From: a virus
Strand: one strand, 5' to 3'
Length of the DNA: 30,189 bases
IMG/VR virus record: IMGVR_UViG_3300034106_000164
Span: 1 to 30,189 of that record
Shown here: positions 22,556 to 30,189 of the stretch, piece after piece
Layout: every line of letters starts with the position of its first letter
How positions within the stretch are numbered: position 1 is the stretch's first letter
The notes under the pieces: generated by a model
Told to the model about the DNA's origin: nothing
Databases searched by the model: none
The model's input: only the letters and a program-made list of their open reading frames with translations
Made by a program: the position numbers and the translations under genes

Positions 22556-22648
22556 ATGTGGACGCAAATTACCACGACGCAGGTAGCTAGCTGGGGCGGT
22601 ATCACACCCGGTGTTACGACAACTTGGACGCAGGTGGTAACGACATGA
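22556..22648 (+). CDS. Thirty-residue minigene with Trp-Thr-Gln repeat
   Basis: The product is 30 residues (opens [19 protein letters not shown]). Two units, WTQITTTQ and WTQVVTT, form an imperfect repeat. The ATG follows the previous TGA by one base and the TGA overlaps the next ATG (ATGA), so the minigene bridges two structural genes exactly. That precise fit, and the repeated Trp pattern, argue that it is real. Function unknown; it may be a small virion protein, or its translation may serve to pass ribosomes to the fibre gene. Without a homologue search this is uncertain. Confidence 0.5.
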   Translation: MWTQITTTQVASWGGITPGVTTTWTQVVTT

Positions 22649-25600
22649 CCGTTAATTACACAACCCTACTTAAGCTAGCCCAGCCCGTAAACGGGACGGA
22701 AGATGGTACGTGGGGTACCACAATCAATGACGCTCTTACGTCTCCTGTTGATTTAGCTATTGCTGGTTCAGTAACCCTTGATGTCACATCAGGAAACATC
22801 ACGCTTACAAATGGCGATGGTTCGGCCAGCAATCAATCACGATATGCCATATTGAATGTCACGGGAACGCCTGGCACAACAAGAAGTGTTATCGGCCCTG
22901 GTACTAGCAAAATATATTTAGTTAACAATGCTTCAAATGGAAGTGTTGTTATCAAAGCCTCGGCAACGACGGGCGTTACGATTGCGGCTGGTGCCGCTTC
23001 TGTTGTTTACTGGAATGGATCGGATTACGCTTTTGCTGGGATGAACGGCCCTGCATCTGCAACCGATAACGCAATTGCAAGATTTGATGGCACAAGCGGT
23101 AAATTAATACAGAACTCGGCCGCGACCATCGATGATACGACCGGTGATATCACAGCCGGTAAGTACAACAAAGTAACGGTAACGCCACCCGCCACCGGTT
23201 CTACACTTACGATTGCAGATGGTAAAACCCTAACAGCAAGCAATACGCTAACGTTTAGTGGTACAGATGGATCAACGGCTGCGTTTGGCGCTGGTGGTAC
23301 GGTTGCTTACAGGCAAGACAATTTATCTGTCTTTGCATCGACAACATCAGATCAGTTGCGTGGCGTTATATCTGATGACACCGGCACGGGGTCGCTTGTT
23401 TTTGCAACAAGCCCGACACTGGTAACTCCTAACTTAGGCACTCCTTCTACTGCTGTTCTTACGAATGCAACAGGGCTGCCACTTACAACAGGGGTAACCG
23501 GAACGCTTCCTACGGCAAACGGCGGGACAGGGTTAGGTTCTATTGGATCGGCCGGTCAGGTGCTACGTGTAAATACGGGCGCAACAGGCTTGGAGTATGC
23601 GTCGGTAGGTTCTGGCACGGTTACTTCAGTAGATGTGTCTGGCGGTGCCACAGGGCTTACGGCTACAGGCGGCCCAATTACGGGATCAGGAACGATCACG
23701 CTTGGCGGTACGCTATCAATAACTTCTGGCGGAACGGGCCAGAGCGACAAGACATCGGCTTTTGATGCGCTTGCGCCATCGACTAACAAGGGTGACCTTA
23801 TCGTATACACAGGGACGGACAATGTTCGCCTCCCTGTGGGCGTCGATACCCAAGTATTAATTGCAGATTCAACGCAACCTTATGGCGTTAAGTGGGGTAC
23901 TGTTGCTGGCTCAGGGACCGTAACATCGGTATCTCTTGCTGCACCCGCATTTTTAACCGTATCTGGGTCTCCGGTTACAGGGGCTGGGACGTTATCGCTA
24001 TCGTTGTCGGGGTCGGCGCTGCCTATTAGTTCTGGCGGAACAGGGCTTACGGCGGTCGGTACAGCGGGCCAGGTTCTTAAGGTCAATGCTGGCGGAACCG
24101 CCTTAGAGTATGGAACTGCCACGGGAACCGGTGATGTAACCGGTCCTGCATCGGCAACCGCCGGGCAGTTGACTGTGTTTAGCAATACAACCGGCAAGGT
24201 CATAGCGACATCTGTACTGACTGGCTTGCTTAAGGGCACCTCTGGTGTGGTAAGTGCTGCCACGGCTGGATCAGATTATGTTGCCCCTGGTGGAGCTTTA
24301 GGTACACCAAGCTCAGGGAATCTTGTAAACACAACGGGCTATGTTGCAAGCAATCTTTCAGGTCTTGGAACAGGCGTTGCTAGCGCCCTTGGGCAAACGA
24401 TTGGAACGGCTGGTGCAGTAGTAACGTATAACGGCGCACTAGGCACGCCTTCGAGTGCAACGCTGACTAATGCAACGGGCCTTCCAATAAGCACAGGTGT
24501 ATCAGGGTTAGGTTCTGGCGTCGCAACAGCGTTAGGCATTACGACAGGATTGACCGGTAGTGTTGTCACCTATAACGGTAACGCAGGAACACCTTCGTCG
24601 ATAGGGCTAGCAAATGGTACGGGTCTGCCGCTATCAACAGGGGTTACGGGCACGCTCAGTTATAGCAACGGTGGTACGGGCTTAACGGCACTTGGAACGG
24701 CAAATCAATATATACGTGTCAATAGTTCTGCCACGGGATTAGAGTACGCAACACTTGCGGCTGGCGGTGACGTTACCGGGCCGGCAAGTTCAACAGACAA
24801 TGCTATTGCCAGGTTTGATAGCACAACTGGAAAGGTTATACAGAACTCATCCGCGACTATTACGGATACGGGGCAGGCTGCTTTTGTAGGCTACGTACAG
24901 GTAGCGCCAAACACAGGTTCTGGTACTAGCGGATACTTAGAGTTACAGTCAAACGATGCCGGATCTGGAAGCAAAACGCTGCGTTTTCAGCCAAGCAATA
25001 CGGCATCAACATCAACACAAACGTATACATTCCCTGGTAATTACGGTACATCGGGGCAGTTCTTATCAACGGACGGCACTGGTAATTTAACTTGGACAAC
25101 TGGTGGCGGCGGTAGCGCAAGCACGCCGTATGCAACATTTACGTTTACGGGCGATGGAACGACGACGACGTTTAACACAAGCCTTTCTTGGATAAACGTA
25201 AACAATGTCTTGGTGCTTGAGAATGGTGTGGCTCAAACGCCAACGACTGATTACACCGTTTCAACAACCAATGTTGTCTTCAACACAGCGCCTGCGAGCG
25301 GTGTGAATATCCAGATTCGTGCGCTTGCTGGCGGTGGTAGTGGTGATGTTGTTGGCCCTGTATCTGCGACGGACGGCCAGATTACTCTTTTTGATGGCGC
25401 ATCAGGTGAGCTAGTTAAGGCGGCTACAACGACCGGTTTATTGAAAGCAACCACTGGAGTACTTTCGGCTGCGACGGCAGGGACAGACTATCAGGCGCCT
25501 ATTACGCTTACCACCACAGGAACATCGGGCGCAGCAACTTTCGTTGGTAACACCTTAAATATCCCCCAATACTCAGGTGGCGGCGGATCGGGTACAGTTA

Positions 25601-26331
25601 CTTCAGTAGCACAGACATTTACCGGTGGTATTGTTAGCGTAGCAGGCTCCCCGATTACAACATCGGGAACCTTAGCCCTCACAGTTGCCGGTACGTCAGG
25701 CGGTATTCCTTACTTCTCAAGCGGAACAACTTGGGCAAGCTCTAGTGCGTTAACAGCAAATGCGCTGATGGTGGGTGGCGGAGCGGGAGCTGCGCCAAGC
25801 ACTGTAACAACAGGAACGGGCGTTGTCACAGCGTTAGGTGTAAACACTGGATCCGCGGGTGCTTTTGTTGTTAATGGTGGCGCTTTAGGCACGCCAAGTT
25901 CAGGCACATTAACAAACGCCACGGGGCTTCCACTATCTACTGGCGTCACTGGCAACTTACCAGTTACTAACCTTAACTCAGGAACATCGGCCTCATCGAC
26001 GACATTTTGGCGGGGTGATGGGACTTGGGCAACGCCAACCGCAGCGGCTACTATCCCTGTTAGTGATGAAGGTACGCAAATTACGGCTGCCGTATCATCA
26101 TTCAACTTTACTGGTGCCGGCGTAACAGCCACGGCTGTCGGATCAGCGGTAACCGTGAATGTTTCTGGCGGCGGTGGTGGTGCAGCAACTATACTTGAAA
26201 GCGCGATCACAATTTCAAGCAACTACAGTCTTTCAGCTGGGTATAACGGCTCAAGTGTTGGCCCTGTCACGATCAATACAGGTGTTGCGGTGACTGTTGG
26301 CACAGACCAGCGTTGGTTAATTTTTGGTTAA
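22645..26331 (+). CDS. Large repetitive tail fibre protein
   Basis: The product is 1228 residues from ATG 22645; an in-frame TTG at 22624 is less likely because the ATG is coupled to the minigene stop. The N-terminus [20 protein letters not shown] is a probable attachment domain. The rest is Gly/Thr/Ser/Ala-rich, low in charge and strand-rich. Modules of the form LGTP-S-(S/T) with L-x-N-A-T-G-L-P occur at residues 265, 553, 600, 648 and 1082; the middle three are a 47-48-residue tandem repeat. DNAIARFD(G/S)T-(S/T)-GK appears twice, near 140 and 718. The C-terminus ends [10 protein letters not shown], a possible receptor-binding tip. It probably contacts the host surface. Confidence 0.85.
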   Translation: MTVNYTTLLKLAQPVNGTEDGTWGTTINDALTSPVDLAIAGSVTLDVTSGNITLTNGDGSASNQSRYAILNVTGTPGTTRSVIGPGTSKIYLVNNASNGSVVIKASATTGVTIAAGAASVVYWNGSDYAFAGMNGPASATDNAIARFDGTSGKLIQNSAATIDDTTGDITAGKYNKVTVTPPATGSTLTIADGKTLTASNTLTFSGTDGSTAAFGAGGTVAYRQDNLSVFASTTSDQLRGVISDDTGTGSLVFATSPTLVTPNLGTPSTAVLTNATGLPLTTGVTGTLPTANGGTGLGSIGSAGQVLRVNTGATGLEYASVGSGTVTSVDVSGGATGLTATGGPITGSGTITLGGTLSITSGGTGQSDKTSAFDALAPSTNKGDLIVYTGTDNVRLPVGVDTQVLIADSTQPYGVKWGTVAGSGTVTSVSLAAPAFLTVSGSPVTGAGTLSLSLSGSALPISSGGTGLTAVGTAGQVLKVNAGGTALEYGTATGTGDVTGPASATAGQLTVFSNTTGKVIATSVLTGLLKGTSGVVSAATAGSDYVAPGGALGTPSSGNLVNTTGYVASNLSGLGTGVASALGQTIGTAGAVVTYNGALGTPSSATLTNATGLPISTGVSGLGSGVATALGITTGLTGSVVTYNGNAGTPSSIGLANGTGLPLSTGVTGTLSYSNGGTGLTALGTANQYIRVNSSATGLEYATLAAGGDVTGPASSTDNAIARFDSTTGKVIQNSSATITDTGQAAFVGYVQVAPNTGSGTSGYLELQSNDAGSGSKTLRFQPSNTASTSTQTYTFPGNYGTSGQFLSTDGTGNLTWTTGGGGSASTPYATFTFTGDGTTTTFNTSLSWINVNNVLVLENGVAQTPTTDYTVSTTNVVFNTAPASGVNIQIRALAGGGSGDVVGPVSATDGQITLFDGASGELVKAATTTGLLKATTGVLSAATAGTDYQAPITLTTTGTSGAATFVGNTLNIPQYSGGGGSGTVTSVAQTFTGGIVSVAGSPITTSGTLALTVAGTSGGIPYFSSGTTWASSSALTANALMVGGGAGAAPSTVTTGTGVVTALGVNTGSAGAFVVNGGALGTPSSGTLTNATGLPLSTGVTGNLPVTNLNSGTSASSTTFWRGDGTWATPTAAATIPVSDEGTQITAAVSSFNFTGAGVTATAVGSAVTVNVSGGGGGAATILESAITISSNYSLSAGYNGSSVGPVTINTGVAVTVGTDQRWLIFG

Positions 26332-26340
26332 GGATTTGAC

Positions 26341-26790
26341 ATGAGCAATCTTAAAGTTCAGGGTAATGCTTCTGGAGCTGGTACAACCACGCTACAAAGC
26401 GCCAACACGTCGGTATCAGCGACCCTTACGCTACCTGATTCAACGTCAGCAGACACGCTTGGCTACTTAAACGCGCCAATCAATGAGCAGTCTGCCGCTT
26501 ATACGGCGGTTGCTGCTGATGCCGGGAAGGTTATCTTCCATCCCTCGACAGACGCTAACGCAAGAACGTTCACGATCCCTGCTAATGCTTCGGTGGCTTA
26601 TGCGACGGGAACGGTGTTGACCTTTATTAACATGACTTCGCAGGTTGTCACGATTTCCATTACGAGCGATACGCTTTACCAAGCAGGTACGGGATCTACG
26701 GGATCACGGAGTCTTGCTCAGTATGGTATTGCCACGGCGGTCAAGATGACTTCCACGACTTGGCTGATTTCCGGCAACGGTTTGACCTAA
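26341..26790 (+). CDS. Small fibre-associated or receptor-binding structural protein
   Basis: The product is 149 residues, Thr/Ser/Ala-rich and beta-dominated. The opening SNLKVQGNASGAGTTTLQSA followed by TLTLPDSTSADTLGYL resembles a small head-of-fibre module I have seen repeated in aquatic phage fibre regions. The core (VVTISITSDTLYQAGTGSTG) is a typical strand-loop-strand with a flexible Gly/Ser tail. AAGGA at 26331-26335 overlaps the fibre stop and precedes the ATG. It sits between the fibre and the Gly-rich adhesin, so it is likely part of the same host-binding assembly. Confidence 0.65.
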   Translation: MSNLKVQGNASGAGTTTLQSANTSVSATLTLPDSTSADTLGYLNAPINEQSAAYTAVAADAGKVIFHPSTDANARTFTIPANASVAYATGTVLTFINMTSQVVTISITSDTLYQAGTGSTGSRSLAQYGIATAVKMTSTTWLISGNGLT

Positions 26791-26800
26791 AGGAAGAGCC

Positions 26801-28456
26801 ATGACTGGCATTCTTAATTTGATTATTGGATCGCTGGGTTCTAGATACACCGTAGTCCAAACCTTCACAGCGACATCAACTTGGACTTGCCCTACTGGTG
26901 TTACAGAGGTTGAGTATTTGGTTGTCGCTGGTGGTGGTGGAGGTGGAAGCGCGGTTGGAAGTTCTTATAACGGCGGTGGTGGAGGAGCCGGAGGGTTTAG
27001 GGTTGCTTCAGGGTTTTCGGTTACAGCAGGCACGGATTACACCATAACCATAGGCGCAGGAGGGGCGGCTGCTACAAATGGTCAAAATAGTGTTTTTAGT
27101 ACAGTTACCTCTAACGGCGGCGGCGCAGGTGGCGACACCCCAAGTGGATTAGCCGGAAAAAACGGTGGTTCGGGAGGAGGGGCTGGTGTAAACGGAGTTA
27201 CTATTTTTTCTGGAGGAACTGGCAATACACCATCAACAAGTCCTTCTCAAGGAAATAACGGAGGTAGTGGCGTTGGAGCTGGACCTCCTAATTATGGTGC
27301 TGGCGGTGGCGGTGGCGGCGGTGGTGCTGGTGGTAATGGAACAACAACCACAGGCGGCGCAGGAGGTACGGCTTCTTTTTCATCCATTACAGGGACATCT
27401 GTAAGTTACGCTGGCGGTGGTGGCGGGTCTGCTGTATTTGGTGGCACTGCTGGATTGGGTGGCGGGACGTCAACTACAGCAGATAAAGGAGGTGGCGGTG
27501 ATGCGTCTAATTCAGGGGCCGGAACTGCTGGTGCACCTAACACGGGAGGTGGCGGTGGTGGCGCTGCCGGTACTGCAACAGGCGGTGCAGGCGGCTCCGG
27601 CATTGTCATCCTGAAATACCAAGCACCAACACAAACCGTATTCACCTTCAAAGGTTCTGGTCAGTGGAAATGCCCGACAGGTGTGACCAGCGTTGACTAT
27701 CTTGTGGTTGCTGGCGGGGGTTCTGGCGGCGCGGGAATTGGTGGTACGGGCGGCGGGGGTGGTGGCGGTGCAGGTGGATTTAGACAGGCGTCAGGTTTTT
27801 CTGTAACCGCTGGAACTGAGTACACAATAACTGTCGGTGCTGGTGGATCTGGCCCCGCATCTGGTGCTTCTGGGAGCAATGGCTCAGATTCTACTTTTAG
27901 TTCAATTACTTCTACAGGTGGTGGGAAAGGTGGAAGCTCGTCATCATCTGGTGTATCTATGTCAGGTTCAAATGGTGGAAGCGGTGGTGGAGGGCAGTGG
28001 GGTAATACAACAACTCCTAATGGATTCGCTGGCGGAACAGGTAATACACCAAGTACTTCACCTGCACAAGGTAGTAATGGTGGAGCATCAGCAAACAGTT
28101 TAGGCCCGTCTTATGGCGGGGGTGGTGGAGGCGGTGCGTCAGCTACTGGTGCAACTGGTACTGGTTCTGTAGGAGGTAACGGAGGAAACGGAACAGTAAG
28201 TTCAATAAGCGGATCTTCAGTTACATACTCAGGCGGAGGTGGTGGCGGAACTTATAACAATAACGGAACAGGCGGTACAGGCGGAACAGGTGGTGGCGGA
28301 GCTGGAAGTAATTCGACTGGAACAAGCGGATCAAGTGGAACAGTCAACACCGGAGGTGGCGGTGGAGGTGGGTGTTCACAAGCCAGTAATGGGCAATCCG
28401 GAAGTAATGGCGGATCTGGCGGCTCCGGTATCGTAATTATCAAAATCAATCAATAA
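26801..28456 (+). CDS. Glycine-rich adhesin with two copies of one domain
   Basis: The product is 551 residues. A short N-terminal arm (1-16) is followed by two copies of one roughly 260-residue domain, near 17-277 and 279-551. Each has (T/K)-x-x-x-x-W-x-CPTGVT, then (V/D)-Y-L-V-V-A-G-G-G, then GGFR-x-ASGFSVTAGT-(D/E)-YTI and poly-Gly loops. Both carry a GGTGNTPSTSP unit and close with GGSGIVI-(L/I)-K. The pattern is the Gly-rich domain found in phage adhesins; poly-Gly sandwiches are known in T-even-type receptor adhesins. A duplication inside the gene is obvious from the matching order of motifs. AAGGA (26791-26795) starts the gene. It is the most likely receptor-contact protein besides the large fibre. 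Confidence 0.8.
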   Translation: MTGILNLIIGSLGSRYTVVQTFTATSTWTCPTGVTEVEYLVVAGGGGGGSAVGSSYNGGGGGAGGFRVASGFSVTAGTDYTITIGAGGAAATNGQNSVFSTVTSNGGGAGGDTPSGLAGKNGGSGGGAGVNGVTIFSGGTGNTPSTSPSQGNNGGSGVGAGPPNYGAGGGGGGGGAGGNGTTTTGGAGGTASFSSITGTSVSYAGGGGGSAVFGGTAGLGGGTSTTADKGGGGDASNSGAGTAGAPNTGGGGGGAAGTATGGAGGSGIVILKYQAPTQTVFTFKGSGQWKCPTGVTSVDYLVVAGGGSGGAGIGGTGGGGGGGAGGFRQASGFSVTAGTEYTITVGAGGSGPASGASGSNGSDSTFSSITSTGGGKGGSSSSSGVSMSGSNGGSGGGGQWGNTTTPNGFAGGTGNTPSTSPAQGSNGGASANSLGPSYGGGGGGGASATGATGTGSVGGNGGNGTVSSISGSSVTYSGGGGGGTYNNNGTGGTGGTGGGGAGSNSTGTSGSSGTVNTGGGGGGGCSQASNGQSGSNGGSGGSGIVIIKINQ

Positions 28457-28457
28457 C

Positions 28458-28712
28458 ATGACTACAAAGACATATCGCTTTCTAGGCATTGATACAGCCA
28501 TGCACTTACTTCGTCCAGGTGCGAAGTGGGAAATATCAAACAACGTCTTTACTCGGTGGGATGATCCACGGCCATGCCCTTCCATAGAAGAAGTGTATTG
28601 GGTCATTGACAAGATCAGAGAGTTTGAGGACAGCATCCCAACGATCTATACCGACGAGCAGTTAAAAGAGATGGGCATAGCCAAAGAGGAATTTGAACGT
28701 GCAGTTGCATAA
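28458..28712 (+). CDS. Small protein, possible tail-fibre assembly factor
   Basis: The product is 84 residues and acidic. The layout, an N-terminal strand then LRPGAKWEISNNVFTRWDDP and PCPSIEEVYWVIDKIREFED, recalls XkdW-like and fibre-assembly proteins, where a P-(S/T)-x-E-(E)-(V/I) segment follows a W-x-D turn. Similar small proteins sit directly after fibre and adhesin genes in many phages. It starts one base after the adhesin stop, with no Shine-Dalgarno visible, and overlaps the next gene by 14 bases. The match is weak; a chaperone for the neighbouring adhesin is the best guess. Confidence 0.45.
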   Translation: MTTKTYRFLGIDTAMHLLRPGAKWEISNNVFTRWDDPRPCPSIEEVYWVIDKIREFEDSIPTIYTDEQLKEMGIAKEEFERAVA

Positions 28713-29301
28713 CCTATTCCCCATACCTGTAGGCTTTGCAGAGCTTGGCAGACCCTTGAGCGATGAGGAGTTGTTCTTCATCCGTGAGTTGCCAACAAGA
28801 CCCAACATGGGTAACACTACAAGCACGAACAACTTTGTGCTGCGTGATCCTGCGCTGACCTCACTGCGTTCGTTTGTAGAAGATGCAGTGTCGGATTACT
28901 TCAAAAGCACAGTCAATCCCAAGCACAACGTAAGCCTACGAGTCACGCAAAGTTGGTGTAACTACTCGGAACCTGGGCAATACCATCACAAACACGCACA
29001 TCCAAACAGCTACATCTCAGGCGTGTTTTATGTGCAGACTAACGCTGATGACAGGATTTACTTCTACCGTGATGGCTGGCAGCAGATCAAGTTTCCCACC
29101 GATAACTGGAATGCGTATAACTCAGAGTCCTGGTGGTTTGAAGTATTCACTGGCCGATTGATTCTTTTCCCCTCATCCTTGACGCACATGGTTCCGACCA
29201 TTCAGGGTGAGCAGACACGCATATCGCTATCGTTTAACACGTTTCCCGTTGGCACAGTTGGCGAGGAAATGGATTTAACTGGTCTTAAGCTGGAGGCATA
29301 G
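28699..29301 (+). CDS. Putative 2OG-Fe(II) oxygenase family protein
   Basis: The product is 200 residues from GTG 28699; a TTG at 28693 is also in frame, but AGAGG at 28685-28689 spaces better to the GTG. Features of the 2-oxoglutarate-Fe(II) oxygenase family (PF13759-like) are YHHKHAHPNSYISGVFYV with candidate iron ligands H99 and H101, the distal FPSSLTHMV with H163, and R174 in QTRISLSFN, which would hold 2-oxoglutarate. The N-terminus LHNLFPIPVG also fits. It sits among fibre genes, where such proteins are common in marine phages; the substrate is unknown, and a modification of virion protein or a structural use of the fold are both possible. Confidence 0.75.
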   Translation: MQLHNLFPIPVGFAELGRPLSDEELFFIRELPTRPNMGNTTSTNNFVLRDPALTSLRSFVEDAVSDYFKSTVNPKHNVSLRVTQSWCNYSEPGQYHHKHAHPNSYISGVFYVQTNADDRIYFYRDGWQQIKFPTDNWNAYNSESWWFEVFTGRLILFPSSLTHMVPTIQGEQTRISLSFNTFPVGTVGEEMDLTGLKLEA

Positions 29302-29616
29302 ATGGCCCATTTCGCAAAGATTGAAAACGACGTTGTTGTGCAAGTTATCGTTGTTGATAACAAAGACACAGCAGACGCAAGCGGTGTTGAGAAGGAATAC
29401 ATCGGCGCAGCCTTCTGCGAACGACTGCTTGGCGGTACTTGGAAGCAGACTTCGTATAACGGCAACTTCCGCAAGAATTACGCTGGGCTAGGTTATACCT
29501 ACGACGCAGCGCGTGATGCTTTCATCCCGCCCAAGCCAAGCGCAGATGCAACGCTTGATGAAGCGACATGCCAGTGGATAGTTCCTACTGATTCGATTGG
29601 AGCCGATTCGTTATGA
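29302..29616 (+). CDS. Small fibre-associated protein, cyanophage-like
   Basis: The product is 104 residues. It opens MAHFAKIENDVVVQVIVVDN and contains GGTWKQTSYNGNFRKNYAGL (44-63), then YTYDAARDAFIPPKP and a closing L-D-E-A-T-C-Q-W. I recognise this pattern from small proteins in T4-like cyanophage and other aquatic phage fibre regions, but I do not know its function. GGAGG (29292-29296) lies five bases before the ATG, overlapping the oxygenase stop region. Its stop overlaps the next start (ATGA). A virion role fits the context. Confidence 0.75.
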   Translation: MAHFAKIENDVVVQVIVVDNKDTADASGVEKEYIGAAFCERLLGGTWKQTSYNGNFRKNYAGLGYTYDAARDAFIPPKPSADATLDEATCQWIVPTDSIGADSL

Positions 29617-30077
29617 CTACGAAAATCACGGGCGCAAACGTCAACACGCTATCGCTTGGCGTTGTTAGCGGTGTCGTACAAACAACCTTGGCGGCTGCGC
29701 TTGAAAAGGTGACAATCAGCGCAACGGCAGCAACAGGAACGATCAATTACGATCTATCAACACAATCAATTTTGTATTACACCAGTAATGCAACAGGAAA
29801 CTGGACGCTAAATATCAGAGGCAATTCAAGTACTACGCTGAACTCAATGATGGCAACAGGCCAGAGCATGACGTTAGCATTCTTGGCTACCCAGGGCAGT
29901 ACCGCTTACTACAACTCAGCAGTAACTATTGACGGATCTTCTGTTACGCCGAAATGGTTTGGCGGATCAGCTCCATCTGCTGGCAATGCGAACGGGATTG
30001 ATGTTTATACTTACACGATCATTAAAACCGGTAGCGCTACTTTTACTGCGCTTGCTAGCCTATCAAGGTTCGCGTAA
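29613..30077 (+). CDS. Beta-rich fibre-region structural protein
   Basis: The product is 154 residues, uncharged and Thr/Ser/Ala-rich, opening TTKITGANVNTLSLGVVSGV. The middle INYDLSTQSILYYTSNATGN and TLNIRGNSSTTLNSMMATGQ form a strand-loop pattern, followed by MTLAFLATQGSTAYYNSAVT and VTPKWFGGSAPSAGNANGID. The pattern recurs in aquatic phage fibre regions, where a copy can be part of a longer fibre. It is coupled to both neighbours (ATGA start, TAATG stop). No enzymatic residues are visible. Confidence 0.65.
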   Translation: MTTKITGANVNTLSLGVVSGVVQTTLAAALEKVTISATAATGTINYDLSTQSILYYTSNATGNWTLNIRGNSSTTLNSMMATGQSMTLAFLATQGSTAYYNSAVTIDGSSVTPKWFGGSAPSAGNANGIDVYTYTIIKTGSATFTALASLSRFA

Positions 30078-30189
30078 TGCCCATCATTGCTTCGCTAGCG
30101 TCTGCCTCTAAAAGAGGATTTGAGGGGCTCGGGTCAGCCGTTTACTACAGCAATTTATTTGTAAGCTCACAAACTGATTACATATCAAT
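30077..30189 (+). CDS. Start of a further structural gene, cut by the window edge
   Basis: The first 37 codons are visible (MPIIASLASASKRGFEGLGS and on), starting in the TAATG overlap with the preceding stop. The Ser/Ala/Gly-rich beginning is in the style of the other fibre-region proteins. No stop is reached before the edge, so length and function cannot be judged. Confidence 0.55.
   Translation, partial: MPIIASLASASKRGFEGLGSAVYYSNLFVSSQTDYIS

Noticed and set aside
25710-26222. Minus-strand open frame rich in Val and Pro, opposite the fibre
   Set aside because: It is the complement of Gly/Thr/Ala codons in the fibre gene. All supported genes are on the other strand with tight spacing.

Overview
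The window is a bacteriophage late (virion) gene module. All 36 protein genes lie on the + strand, packed head to tail with 1-20 base overlaps (ATGA or TAATG junctions) or short gaps carrying AGGAG-type ribosome binding sites. The order terminase, portal, scaffold, Mu gpT-like capsid protein, adaptors and fibre proteins, together with the many short Lys-rich and Gly/Thr-rich virion proteins, is the style of uncultured aquatic (marine or freshwater) tailed phages. No tail tube, sheath, tail terminator or recognisable tape-measure gene is seen, and two adaptor-like proteins are present. A short-tailed (podovirus-like) virion is therefore the best guess. This is inferred from content, not from a database match. 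No tRNA, rRNA, CRISPR array or insertion sequence was found.

Region 1 (1-8664), packaging and head: the end of a LexA-type winged-helix gene; the large terminase, interrupted inside its Walker A motif by a 341-residue class 3 intein with a LAGLIDADG endonuclease; the portal; a small helical protein; a GroES-like co-chaperonin; a scaffold; two small head proteins; the Mu gpT-like major capsid protein; then a strong intrinsic terminator.

Region 2 (8665-12613): a free-standing GIY-YIG homing endonuclease with a C-terminal 34-residue repeat; small beta-rich structural proteins; a membrane-anchored coiled-coil protein; and three consecutive basic proteins that share a C-terminal DG-x-A-x-(R/K)-GKT-(K/R)-G motif.

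Region 3 (12623-19420): one 2265-residue giant with Ala/Gly-rich hydrophobic segments like an internal virion or ejection protein, a DUF4214-like segment, a 508-residue alternating-serine stretch and a Thr/Pro-rich stalk. Its last 77 bases also encode the start of the next gene.

Region 4 (19344-22648): more short basic proteins, two head-tail adaptor candidates, a zinc-ribbon protein, and a 30-residue minigene coupled to the fibre gene.

Region 5 (22645-30189): a large repetitive fibre, a Gly-rich adhesin made of two copies of one domain, a possible fibre-assembly protein, a 2OG-Fe(II) oxygenase-like protein, and further small fibre-associated proteins. The last gene runs off the right edge.

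Together the genes build and fill the head (TerL, portal, scaffold, capsid, co-chaperonin), attach the short tail (adaptors), possibly load internal proteins (the giant and the basic proteins), and bind the host (fibre, Gly-rich adhesin). The most unusual parts are the family of motif-sharing basic proteins, the giant serine-repeat virion protein and the class 3 intein.
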